Shown here: piece after piece, positions 35,351 to 45,850 of the stretch
Layout of the letters: every line of letters begins with the position of its first letter
Numbering within the stretch: position 1 is the stretch's first letter
Assembly (NCBI GenBank): GCA_039519185.1
Contig: CM076854.1
Span: 68,263,448 to 68,327,447 of the forward strand
Origin: Astragalus membranaceus
Lineage: Eukaryota; Streptophyta; Magnoliopsida; Fabales; Fabaceae
Length of the DNA stretch: 64,000 bases
Direction: 5' to 3'
The notes under the pieces: generated by a model
Told to the model about the DNA's origin: nothing
What the model saw: only the letters and a program-made list of their open reading frames with translations
The model's database searches: none
Made by a program: the position numbers and the translations under genes

Positions 35351-38064
35351 ATGGCTCCAACTCCAACCCCAGTTTTTATCACAGTGTTTTACAATGGTTA
35401 TGTCGAAAAATCAAATACTCAGGGTTTGTTGTTTAGATGTGATAACTACACCCTTGTCAAACTCAACTCTAAATTCAAACTACCTCAAGTTAAACAAGCC
35501 ATTGAAAAAAAATATCTCCTGACCATTCTAGAATGGTTTCTAGTATTACATATCGGTACCCCACAACACTCACGGCTGGTGATGACTTTTATGCGGGCTT
35601 CGAAATTACATCCGATGAAGATGTTGAAATGATGATGGAGCATTACCAACAATGTAGAGGTCAAGGTATATGTACACCAGAAATATACGCAGATTTGGTT
35701 GATGCGGCTTCAAACTATACCCAGGTAAGTCACCCCCACTCTATTCCATCTTCATCACCACACAACATCCCTTTTTCTCAACAAACATTTGAACCATACA
35801 CTGATCTCATTCAACCTGTTTATCCTCACTTCAATCCTTCATCATCCCAAACCGGCATGCATTATAGTCCTTTAACATCTCACCATCACTCTGCACCATC
35901 ATCCTCACAAAACCCCATTGACCTTAATACAACTAACCCTCCACATACTCAAACTAATACCCCACCGTTTAGTATGTTTGTTGGTGTCCATAATGAGGAC
36001 GTTGGGGATTATAGCGATGATGAAGATGAAGTTCTTCAGCGTGAAGACGCTCAGGAACCAATTCAAACTAACCCCCAACATAGGTGTTGCGTTCCGCGAG
36101 CCTGTCTCACACTTTCAAAACGTCACCGCTGATAACCCAGAACCTTATGATTTAGAGTTTGGCCATGCCATGGACCGGAACCAAGTTTTATCCAAGGAAG
36201 ACCCAAACGAACTCAAACTCAAAATGAAATTTCCCACAAAAGAAATAGCCATACAATTCATCCAAACATATCACCTAAACAATTTTGTTGCATACCAAGT
36301 CAACAAATCTAGTAGTACAGTTTGGGAGGTTTCTTGTGTTCACGATACGTGTTTGTGGAGGTGTGTTGTGAGGCTCGGAGCAAAATCTGGGTTGTGGGGG
36401 ATTACACAGTTGACTCACCCACACACATGTACAACATCCACTATTTCCCAAGATCACCTCCAGCTGACCTCCTCCTTCATATGTTCTCGTATCCTTCCAC
36501 TTGTAAGGGAGGACCCAACAATATCAGTGGCTGTGTTGATTGCACACATCAAGGAGCGGTTCACGTACACGAGTTCCTACAGGAAGGCTTGGATTGCTAA
36601 ACAAAAAGCAATCGAAAAAGTCTACGGTAATTGGGAAGACTCTTACAATGAAGTAACCAGATGCCTAAATGGTTTCTATTACTATATACCAGACACGGTT
36701 ATCGACTGGCAGTCCAAACCATTCTATGAGAATGGACAACAAGTTACCAACAAAGGTGTATTCCACCGCATCTTTTGGAGTTTTGGCCAGTGCATAAAAG
36801 GCTTTAAATTCTGCAAACCAGTGGTCTCTGTTGATGGAACATGGTTGTATGGTAGGTACAAAGGGGTTCTTTTGGCAATCGCACAAGACGGAAGAAACGG
36901 CACCTTCCCAATTGCGTATGCAGTTGTCGAGGGTGAGACAGCGGAGGCTTGGTATTTCTTCCTATCTCGTTTAAGAGAGTTTGTGACACCACAGGAGGGT
37001 CTTTGTTTGATATCGGATAGACACGAGTCTATCAAAAGTGCTGTTAGGCGTCTAAACACCAACTGGAAACACGTCTTTTGTATTCGCCACATAGAACAGA
37101 ACTTCATGAGACACTTCAAAAACACTCCTGCCAGGAAAGATGTCATCAAGATGGGTCAGTATCTTTGAAACTTTTTTAATTTTTTATTCTCTATTTTCCA
37201 TTCCATAATTACCAACATCTTACTTTACTTGCTTCAGCATACTCAATGACAGAAAGATCTTCCATTCACTACAAAAATAAAATTGCTGACGAACTAGGTC
37301 ATGATGGGGTGGCTTGGGTTGAAGACATTAACCCAGAACAATTGTTGCTGTGGTGCGATGGATGTTCCCGTTGGGGGTACATGACAACAAACCTTGCAGA
37401 GTGCATCAACAATGTCCTTAAGGGGGTGTGTAATCTCCCTATCCGTTCATTGATACATGCAACATATTTCAGGATGAACGAGATTTTTGTCAAACGGGGA
37501 ACACAGGCACAGGCGATGATGACATCCGGAACAATGTTCTTTGAAAAATTGTTGAAAAACATTGCCGAAAACATTAAAGTCTCAAAAACGCATGGCGTTG
37601 CAATTCACGATCGTGCCACCCAATTGTTCCGAGTTCAGGAACTTGCACGACCACAAAGTGGTAGACCTTCTACCACATTTGTGGTCGACTTTAGAGCAAA
37701 AACCTGTGAGTGTGGGGAATTCTAGACACTTCATTACCCTTGTTCACATGCAATCGCAGCATGCGCAAAATGCAATTTCGACCATATGAAGTTTGTGGAT
37801 CCACCGTACACAATGCATAATGTTTTCAATACTTACATTGTGGAGTTCCCACCCTTGCCAACTGAGACCTCATGGCCTGATTTCAATACTATTGAACTAC
37901 AGCATGATCCAACTAAACGAAGAGATAAAAAGGGCCGTCCACAGTCTACCCGTATTCGTACAGAGATGGATCAAAGAGAAACGGGTACCCGCACCAAAAG
38001 ATGCGGAATTTGTAGAAATGAGGGTCACAACAAAAATAACTGCCTTAACCGCAATGTCAACTAG
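35351..38064 (+). pseudogene. Mutator-like (MULE) transposase gene, decayed
   Basis: The start is ATG 35,351 (MAPTPTPVFITVFYNG), an N-terminal domain that shifts frame near 35,525 and again near 36,080. The main block reads LKMKFPTKEIAIQFIQTYHLNNF, then the transposase core VVSVDGTWLYGRYKG, VEGETAEAWYFFLSRL, LISDRHESIKSAV and CIRHIEQNFMRHF. An 83 bp intron (37,155-37,237, GTCAGT...GCTTCAG) keeps phase into AYSMTERSSIHY. A SWIM zinc finger (CECGEF...CSHAIAAC) is broken by an in-frame TAG at 37,723-37,725. A CCHC knuckle, CGICRNEGHNKNNC, closes the protein. Two frameshifts plus one stop make it inactive. The family cuts and pastes Mutator-type DNA transposons. Confidence 0.88.
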
Positions 38065-38372
38065 TCACATTTACTACTACTGTTATTAGTCTTTTAAATC
38101 AATTCATGTCTTTTAATATTACTTTGTGACACTTAAATTTATATTTTTTTTAAATAATTAAATTTAGTATTTATACTTTACTAATTATTCTAATTATTTA
38201 AATTAATTATTGTAATTAAATTAAATTAATTTATATTTTAATCAAATTAAATATAAGAAATTTAAAAAATAAAAAAACGCAGGTCAGAACTCTCCCTGGT
38301 GGGGGGCGAGTTCTGAACTAGAAATAAAAAAAATTTGGAAAATTTTAGTTTAGAAAGTTGGGTGGTGGGGGG
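38065..38372. other. AT-rich 3' flank of the MULE gene
   Basis: No coding sequence. GGTGGGGGGCGAGTTCT occurs at about 38,301-38,317. A near copy is reconstituted across the element E insertion site (GGTGG at 38,364 and onward, plus GCGAGTTCT at about 58,446-58,454). This gives the five G target duplication of E at 38,368-38,372. Confidence 0.6.
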
Positions 38373-39106
38373 TGTAACACCCAAATATTTAATTAAATTA
38401 TTTAATTAAATATTTAGGTATCCATTTATTCATTCATTTATTTCAGTTGGTGTAATTATATTAGCATTTGATTAAGAGGCGTATAATTGGATATTAGGAG
38501 GCGGTGTTAGTGATCGGGCTTAAGCTGGAGGAAAGCCCGTGATCCAAGAGCCCACTAGCTAGGCGCATAGGTGAAGCGCCTAGGCTAGGGTTTTGGCTCA
38601 TTTGCGATTTTGTGTGAGAAAAGAGAGAGAGGAGTCGCGAATAGAGAGAGGAGAAGAGAAGGAGAATTCGGCGCACATCCAAGGGAGAAGAAGAGGAGGA
38701 TTTCGCGAGTTCACGGAGAAGAAAGAAGCTGTGTTGCTGAGGTTATTGTTGGTGACTTGATCAAGAGGATTAGTGCTCTCCTACTATAAGGTAAGGGTGG
38801 GGTTCTTCCTTATAATAGGGTTTTATGATGGGGTTATGTGGGAATAGGTCCTATGATGCCTAGTGTTTGATTTTGATGTTGATTTGATGATAGTTATATC
38901 ATGATTATGTTAATTGAAATATTGGCTTGTTGGTGATTGTTGTAGTTCTAGAAAAAAAGTTGGTGTTCATTGTTGTTATCACGAATTGCATGCTAAGTGT
39001 TCGATAAATTGTTGTATGATGTTGTGATTGGCAATTCATGATAGTTGACATTGGTGATTAAGAATTGGTGATTTGAATTGGTGAAATAACGAAAATATTG
39101 ACCCTA

Positions 39107-39598
39107 GGGCGCCATGGGTGCCATTGTCCTAGTTGTTGTTTTTGGGGCCCTGGCGCTGGGCGCCATTATTGGGCACAAGTGTTGCTGTTTCTGGCGCCCT
39201 GTGTGTGGGCGCCGTGTGCCATGTCTAGTTGTGTTGCGTTTGTGTCTGTGCTGCAGGAAACGGCGCCCTGTGCCTGGGCGCCACATCCTGTGTGTGTTGC
39301 GTTTTCTGTTGTGTTGCTGTTTTAGGCGCCCTGCTGCTGGGCGCCGTGTCTGGTGTGTGTTTCGTGTTGTGTTGCGTTGCTGTGCCGTGTCTTGAGTTGC
39401 CTGGGCGCCAAGGGCGCCATATCCTGTGCCATGTTGCGTTTCCTGTTGTGTTCTGGGCTGCCTGGGCGCCAAGGGCGCCATTTCCTGCAGTGTTGCCTGC
39501 TGGGCGCCTCCCTGGGCGCCAATTCCTGCATGGGTGTCTCTGGGGCGCCAAGGGCGCTGTCCCCTGCGTTGCCCCTAGGCGCCCTGCTCCTGGGCGCC
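39107..39598. repeat. GGCGCC-rich hairpin block in E 5' LTR
   Basis: I count 17 GGCGCC sites. Four form the same hairpin, GGCGCCC / GGGCGCC, around seven-base loops: TGTGTGT (39,193-39,213), TGTGCCT (39,262-39,282), TGCTGCT (39,325-39,345), TGCTCCT (39,578-39,598). The high G+C makes long spurious open frames on both strands. The 3' LTR has the same block at 56,587-57,076. Confidence 0.9.
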
Positions 39599-39942
39599 GT
39601 TTTCAGGATGTGCCTCAGTTTTTCCCCTGTTTTGTTTTCGAGATATCTTTTGACTCGGGAGTCAGATTGAGACGTTTCAAAATGTTTTGGAAAGCTTATT
39701 CAGAGGCCTAGCTGAATATTCTAATTTGAGGAAAAGTGATCTATTTTTCTGGAAATTGTTAGCCGTTGGCTTAGCCGTTAAATGTTGCCGTTTTTGGGAA
39801 AGAAATTGTCGTGTCTCAAATACCTTGGAAATTGTCGTCGTCTCAAATATTTTGGAAAATTGTCGTTGTCTCCGGTGTTGGGGAAAAATCATCGCGTCTC
39901 AAATGTTTTGGAAAATGGTTGTCATCTTGGTGTCTTGGTGCT

Positions 39943-40366
39943 GTTTGAGCTAGGTGTGAAGGCTCAAACCTTGGTGTCGTTGGAGCTAGGTGTGAAGGCT
40001 CCAAATCTTGGTGTTCCGTTGTTTCGGGTAGTTTGGTGTTTCGGTGTCGTTGGGCTAGGTGTGAAAGCCCAATTTTGGTGATATTCGTTGATTGATTTTG
40101 GTGTGTCACATTGTGAGTAATTTTGATGATTGTCTGTGTGCATTCATGGTGTCGCATACAGCATACGCATTTATTTCGGTGAAGGCCTTTGGTCTTGGAG
40201 CTGGGTGTGAAAGCTCAATTTTTCTAAAACTAGTGAGCCAGGTGTGAAAGCTCAATTTTTCTAAATTGGTGAGCTGGGTGTGAAAGCTCAATTTTTCTAA
40301 AACTAGTGAGCCGGGTGTGAAAGCTCAATTTTTCTAAATTGGTGAGCCGGGTGTGAAAGCTCTCAA
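39943..40366 (+). repeat. array of eight GGTGTGAA-loop hairpins in E 5' LTR
   Basis: The constant core (A/G)GGTGTGAA(A/G)G is flanked by inverted arms that vary: GTTTGAGC/GCTCAAAC (39,943-39,969), TTGGAGC/GCTCCAA (39,980-40,004), TTGGGC/GCCCAA (40,050-40,072). Five GAGC/GCTC-type copies at about 40,195-40,366 are separated by TTTTTCTAAAACTAGTGA or TTTTTCTAAATTGGTGA spacers. The 3' LTR copy is at 57,421-57,846. Confidence 0.88.
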
Positions 40367-40799
40367 TTTTGGTGACGCCTCTATTTACAGGCAAAACTTT
40401 CGGTGATTTGGTACCACATGCATATGCCCGTTGGTGTGGGTTGTGTCATACCCCAATTTTGTCCGGCTTAGATCCAAACCCTAATTTTCCACACAAAAAG
40501 AAAAATATAAAAAATAACTTATGCATTGCATTTTGGGTCCTAGATACCATTCCAAAGTTTTTAAAATCATTTTTAGGGTTAGAATGCACTTTTTGGGAAA
40601 TTAGGGTTTTTAGGGTCAAAAAGGGCATTTTGGTCATTTCTCACAAAGGGGTCTATAAAAATAATTTTTGCATGAAAATATTTTTCAATAAGCCTCATGC
40701 ATGAAAATAATTTTTTAGAAAGTATAAAATTGATTTTATCATGCATATAATATATTCTTGATGAATAAGGAAGGTGTCCATATTTTCAGGAAAGCAAAT

Positions 40800-41219
40800 A
40801 ATCGATTACCTTCTTGTTTCATTTAAGCCAATAATCGATTATTTGCTCTAAGAAAACAAGCCAATAATCGATTATTTGCTCTAAGAAAACAAGCAAATAA
40901 TCGATTATCCCTTTCCCCTTTTGAAGCACATAATCGATTATTAAAATGTCCATATTTTCAGGAAAGCAAATAATCGATTACCTTCTTATTTCATTCAAGC
41001 AAATAATCGATTATTTGCTCTGTGAAAACAAGCAAATAATCGATTATCCCCTTCCCCTTTTGAAGCACATAATCGATTACCACCTTTTAAGGAAGGTTGA
41101 TAATCGATTATGCACCTGTTTTGCCTTACAACAATAATCGATTATCATCTCACCAAAGTTTCCATCTTCATCAACATAATCGATTAGCATATGTTTTAAT
41201 TGAAAGACATAATCGATTA
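40800..41219. repeat. AATCGATTA array (13 copies, about 33 bp period) in F
   Basis: AATCGATTA starts at 40,800, 40,833, 40,866, 40,899, 40,932, 40,972, 41,005, 41,038, 41,071, 41,102, 41,136, 41,178 and 41,211. Spacings are 33 (eight times), 40, 31, 34 and 42. A 172 bp higher-order duplication (about 40,774 versus 40,946) explains part of the order, but copies with different spacers keep the period too. The array ends 34 bp before the TATA box. Confidence 0.95.
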
Positions 41220-41252
41220 TGTCATGCATTAATTGTTGAGTTTTTGAAACTC

Positions 41253-41260
41253 TATAAATA
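41253..41260 (+). promoter_or_regulatory. TATA box of solo LTR F
   Basis: TATAAATA lies just after the AATCGATTA array and before a leader rich in CACGAGATCTGA repeats (41,343-41,425). Confidence 0.7.
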
Positions 41261-41342
41261 GGAAGCTACGCTTCACCATTTCAGAGACACACAGACACTT
41301 CACACAAGATCAGAGAGAAGAATTGCTACGCACATTTTTTTT

Positions 41343-41425
41343 TCACGAGATCTGACACACATTTTTTTCACGAGATCTGAGAGACATTTTCACGAGATCT
41401 GAGAGAAATTTCACAAGATCTGGGA
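41343..41425. repeat. AGATCTG tandem repeats downstream of F TATA box
   Basis: Four degenerate copies of TTTCACGAGATCTGAGA with varied spacing, each with the palindrome AGATCT, in the likely transcribed leader. Confidence 0.75.
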
Positions 41426-43230
41426 AGACAACTCTTGCAAATCTCATTTTTCAGTTCTCCGCTTCATTTTCGCTCTATCCGCGCCGTTGGTCCGTCTGAG
41501 CTGATCTCTTGCAAGGGTTAGTCGGGGTTTGCGTTCTTCAGATCTGTAATATCTGTCTTCATCAGAGGTATTTCAGTCTTTTCATTTGTTAATGTTTAGT
41601 TATTGTGATCCATGTGATTTAACTTAGCTATAGCATTCATCTACTCGTTCTTGTATGTTATCGTCCATTGCTGATGACGAACCATATGATTCCCACTTAT
41701 GCCTAGTGCATCATGTTCTAAGTGGTGAAGATGGTCTCGGGTGATTCAGCTTGCCCCTTTTAAACCCTTTCAAAAACATTTTTAGAACTACGTCGCTTTG
41801 ATTCCCGTTTGGGATACGTAGGAGCGAGCCACGTTCTCGTCAAGCGCAACAAATAAAATTCTTTTCATCCCCCTAAATCAATCATTTTCATAAAACAAAC
41901 AAAAATCATTTTCAAACCCATTGTTGCTAGTAGCTCATCAGAGCCTCTGTTCGTTTAGCTATTAGTGACAATGTCCTTTTCTCCTAAAAATAATAAACGA
42001 TGATCCATCATAACCTTTGTTAGTTTGATCATCGTACAAATCAATCTTTTTCGAAAATCACTTTCAAAAAAGATAATAAAAAACGAGTTGTTATCAATAG
42101 TCCATCAGAACCTTCGTTCGTTTGACTAGCGGTACAACTCTCTCTTTTGAGTATTTAGTAAGTGATTCATCATAGCCTCTGCTAGTTTAATCATTTGCTA
42201 ACGCTCGTCCTATTTCAAAAACTCACCAAAAAATATTAAAAAACAAGAAAACCTTTCAAAGACAACCAAGAACTACGTAGCTTTGAATTCTCCATCGCAC
42301 CGGGAGATACGTAGGAGCGGGCCATGTCCCGTCAAGAACTTTTTCTAAAAGCCCTTTTTTCCCCCCTTCTCACCTAAAATAAAATTTTCATTAAAGATTT
42401 CCCATTCATCTCCAAATAAGAAATAAATAGGCAAATCTAGTTATTTTTCAAATCAAACGTTAAAACCACACATTTAATTAGAGGTTCCCTTTCGGTAGAA
42501 AGGACGTGCGCGGTGCTAACACCTTCCTCGCACGTAATCGACCCCCGAACCTATATTTCTAGTTTTCAAAGACCATCCGCCTTATCCAAAAGACCTTTTT
42601 TCAATGTTTTGGTCTTAAAATTAAAATATTGGTGGCGGCTCCATAATTTTTCCACGTTGTACATCGAGAAACCCAAGCCGGGGATTTTTCGGGGTGCAAC
42701 AGGTTGCATTCATGCATTATCATGACATTTGGTGACTGATTGTGGTGTTTACAATTTGACGTGTGTTATAATTCGATGTGTGTAGTAGAGTGGTAGATAT
42801 AGTTGTCATATTCTAGCATATTTCCTATCACTTACGCTATTATATTGAAGATATCTCACCCCTTCTGTTTGAATGTTACCCCTATGCGGTAACGTGCAGG
42901 TGATTGCGAGTGAAGGCTTAGCTACCTTCGCTAGTCTGAGTCGGTGTCCTTTGCTTTGATATGTAACACTCAAGGGGGGATAAACGCTAGACTTTGGCTG
43001 TTGCATTTTATTTGTTTGGAGTCCATTCAGGATGTTATGATTTTATGTTTGAAACTTATTTCTATTTCGCTGCGTGGTGATGTATTTTTGACAAAGTGTT
43101 ATATATCGTATGAGACGTTTTGGTTATCGATCAATGTGTGACATCTCTTTTCGAAGTATGGAATAATGAATTTTTTTGTAACTCTGATTTTATTAAATAA
43201 TTACCGGGTAGAAAAGGGGTGTTACATTAG

Positions 43231-43242
43231 TGGTATCAGAGC
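43231..43242 (+). other. primer-binding site of E (tRNA-Met type)
   Basis: TGGTATCAGAGC four bases after the LTR end. Confidence 0.9.
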
Positions 43243-43348
43243 AAAAGTTCGGTCTGTCCGGCCAAGTTGTCCAGTCGTAGTGTCGATTGACAATGGTGTG
43301 TTGTCAATTATATCTAACTGTTGTTTGTTTTGTAGCAAGTGAGTTGAA

Positions 43349-43793
43349 ATGGCTGGGAGGAACGATGCTGCAATTGCTGCTGCTATGGCGCAGGCTATGG
43401 AGAATCAGCAGAATGCCGGTGAGAATGCTGGGACTCGCAGTCTGGCGACATTTCAGAGAGAGAATCCGCCCACGTTCAAGGGCAGGTATGATCCCGATGG
43501 TGCTTTAGCTTGGTTGAAAGAAATGGAGAGGATTTTTCGAGTGATGGATTGTACTCCAGCACAGAAGGTCCGCTATGGTACGCATATGCTAGCTGAGGAA
43601 GCTGATGACTGGTGGTTAGAGGCTAGGCAGAGGTTGGAGACTGCAAATGAAGAGATCACTTGGGCTGTGTTCCGCAGAGAGTTCATGAGGAAGTATTATC
43701 CGGAAGATGTCCGAGGCAAGAAAGAGATCGAGTTCCTAGAGCTGAAACAAGGGAATATGTCTGTGACCGAGTATGCTGCAAACAAGGGAATAT
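43349..43793 (+). pseudogene. gag: element E gag, N-terminal part
   Basis: ATG 43,349 (MAGRNDAAIAAAMAQAMENQQ). The capsid core includes NPPTFKGRYDPDGALAWLKEMERIF, HMLAEEADDWWLEA, FRREFMRKYYPEDVR and ELKQGNMSVTEYA. Copia element G interrupts it at 43,793. A direct repeat starting AACAAGGGAATATG (43,746 and 43,781) lies at the cut. After G the reading goes straight to a zinc knuckle, so the middle of gag was probably already deleted, perhaps through that repeat. Confidence 0.88.
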
Positions 43794-44851
43794 TGTTAGA
43801 CTTGAGAGTCTATAAAAGTAACCTTAGAGGGGGGGTGAATAAGGTTATAGGTGATTAATGGATTCTTTTTCAAAAAAAAACTTTTTCGATATTGGTTTGG
43901 ATTAAATGCGGAATAATAATATTTGACCAATATAGAAGGAGTAGAATGAGATGATGGACAGATTAATATTGTATACAGCAATAAAATAGATAATAAGAAG
44001 AAAGATTACAATATGATATATTTGCACAGTTATATTGAGAATTTGATAATATAAGCAGTTATGATAATATCAATATTATAAGCAAATAAAGTGCAAAATA
44101 TAAAGAGATAGGGAAGAGAGAGAGACACAGCAATTTAGCGAGGTTCGGGATAAAACCCCTACGTCCTCGGCCTTAGGCTTTTCAACCCTTGGACTTAGTA
44201 ACCACTATATTGAAGAGAGTTTGATACAAACAGTCGACCCCAATATAAGTGAATCTCAATTCCCCTGAATTGAGAACCTAAGCACTCTTGCTAAGGATTT
44301 CTAAACCAACTCAATAACCCTATTGAGAGACCCAAGTACACAGCCCAGGTTTTCAAAATACCAACTCAATCACCTGATTGAGAGACCCAAGTACAAAGCC
44401 CAGGATTTCAAAAACACCTTGAAATAAAATAAATTACACAATAGAGTTCTATGATCCAATCACTTCAGAGAATGAGTCAGTTTAGAAACTGAGAGAGATG
44501 AGTGATCTTAGGATATTATGAATGCTCTATAAGATGAGGGATGATCTTGCTTTTGCAACCACTTCAAAATTGATATAACAATAGAAGTTGAGGTTGCTTG
44601 AAAGCTTTAAAAAAATATAGATATGATTTTGAAAAACAAAGCTTTTTGAAAAACAAGATTCAAAACAGTTGGAGCACAGGATCTCAGATCTAGATCTATA
44701 AACAGCTTTTGAAAAGATATAACAATTTAAAATCAAAAGCTTATAAAAATAAAACAATGCAGAGCAATAGATCTATAGAGATTCGAATATGAGAGAGTAG
44801 AGAAGAAATTGTGAGCAGTAGGTGTGTCAATGAAAGTGAAGCTCAACCAGG

Positions 44852-44859
44852 TATTTATA
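44852..44859 (-). promoter_or_regulatory. TATA box of G LTR (also 52,000-52,007)
   Basis: TATAAATA on the minus strand, about 50 bp downstream, in the direction of transcription, of the last AATCGATT. Confidence 0.7.
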
Positions 44860-44908
44860 GGCTTAGGCACCGTTGAAAATTTTTGAAAAGCATTTAATAT
44901 AGGTGAAG

Positions 44909-45267
44909 AATCGATTCATTGATCAAGTTAAAATGTGAAGGAATCGATTCATTGCCTTTAAAAAATAAAAGAATCGATTCATAGTTTAGTTAAAATAGGT
45001 GAGAATCGATTTTCAGGACATCCTGAATAAGGTGGGAATCGATTCTTACTTTGTTTAAGATGAGGAGGAATCGATTCATAGCCTATAGGATAGTTGAAAA
45101 TCGATTTCAAAGTGTTTTATAAAAGAAGGAAATCGATTCTTTGGTTTGGCTTGAGAATATGTAGAAATCGATTACATGCTTCAAACATAGGATAAGGAAA
45201 TCGATTCTTGGCCTATAGGTGAGCCTAAAATCGATTTCATAGCCTATATAAATCATATAAATCGATT
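44909..45267. repeat. AATCGATT array (12 copies, about 32 bp period) in left G LTR
   Basis: AATCGATT starts at 44,909, 44,942, 44,972, 45,004, 45,037, 45,069, 45,099, 45,131, 45,166, 45,199, 45,229 and 45,260; spacings run 30 to 35. A decayed AAATCGTT follows at about 45,314. The spacers differ from one another, so this is not simple recent tandem duplication. Confidence 0.95.
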
Positions 45268-45660
45268 TCATAGCCATTGGAACAAAATAGAAAATGATTT
45301 TTGATTTCCACAAAATCGTTTTTAGGTTTAGGTGCCACCTTATGCATGCATGCAATTTTGAAATATATTTTTTTCAAAACTATTTTTATGCATCATGTAT
45401 GATTAGAAAAGATCATCTCTCTCAATATCTAAAGTGTCACACACTTTAGGTGATAGGACCTTTACAAAGAGTCCTAAAAAAGGGCTTAGACACAAAATAG
45501 GGATTTGAACTTCTTATAATGCTTCTTCTTCAAGATTTTCCTTTTTTGAGTCTTCTTCCTTTTAAATTAAGTCCTGCACTTTGCTCAATGTGAAACATTA
45601 GTAGATATATGTAATTTGTTATCATTCAAAATAAAGGACTGTTTTACCCTTGGTTCAACA

Positions 45661-45675
45661 AACTCCCCCTTTTTG
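45661..45675 (-). other. polypurine tract of G
   Basis: On the minus strand AAAAAGGGGGAGTT, directly before the 3' LTR. Confidence 0.8.
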
Positions 45676-45850
45676 ATGATAACAAATTACATTATGCATA
45701 GGGATTAATAATGAAAATTCTTTTTTAAAAAAAGCTCCCCCTAAGCATAAGCATATATTTTCTCCCCACATATAATAGTGACTTGCATATTTTCTCCCCC
45801 TTTGTTGTCATCAAAAAGGAGGGGGGGTGAAAAAACAAATAGAAAACATT

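Larger units (their letters stand above)
40444..42701 (+). mobile_element. element F, solo LTR of an Ogre/Tat-type element
   Basis: TGTCATACCCCAATTTTGTCC to GGGATTTTTCGGGGTGCAACA, 2,258 bp, flanked by GGTTG (40,439-40,443 and 42,702-42,706). The 3' LTR of E lacks it, proving insertion. End words, the AACTACGT...GATACGTAGGAGC segments and TTGGTGGCGGCTCC match the general plan of C's LTR, so it belongs to the same lineage but another family. No internal region remains, as expected after LTR-LTR recombination. The small frames in it are not genes. Confidence 0.92.
38373..43226 (+). repeat. 5' LTR of element E (interrupted by solo LTR F)
   Basis: TGTAACACCCAAATATTT to GGGGTGTTACA. Without F and its duplicated GGTTG it is about 2,591 bp. 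It contains the GGCGCC block (39,107-39,598) and the GGTGTGAA hairpin array (39,943-40,366). Confidence 0.92.
43794..45660 (-). repeat. left (3') LTR of G
   Basis: 1,867 bp; on the minus strand TGTTGAACCAAGG to AGACTCTCAAGTCTAACA. Carries the AATCGATT array at 44,909-45,267 and a TATA box at 44,852-44,859. Confidence 0.95.

Noticed and set aside
34834..38372. Terminal inverted repeats bounding the MULE
   Set aside because: I compared the AT-rich flanks by eye and found no convincing matching pair or 9 bp target duplication, so no element boundary is claimed.
39098..39711. Overlapping long open frames on both strands (up to 160 codons) in E's LTR, repeated at 56,537-57,189
   Set aside because: They arise from the stop-poor GGCGCC repeat block; no domain is present and frames differ between the two LTR copies.
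40800..41219. Regular repeat-spacer pattern resembling a CRISPR array
   Set aside because: The repeat is a 9 bp palindrome in a plant LTR, the spacers resemble one another, and there are no cas genes. It is an LTR promoter-side array.
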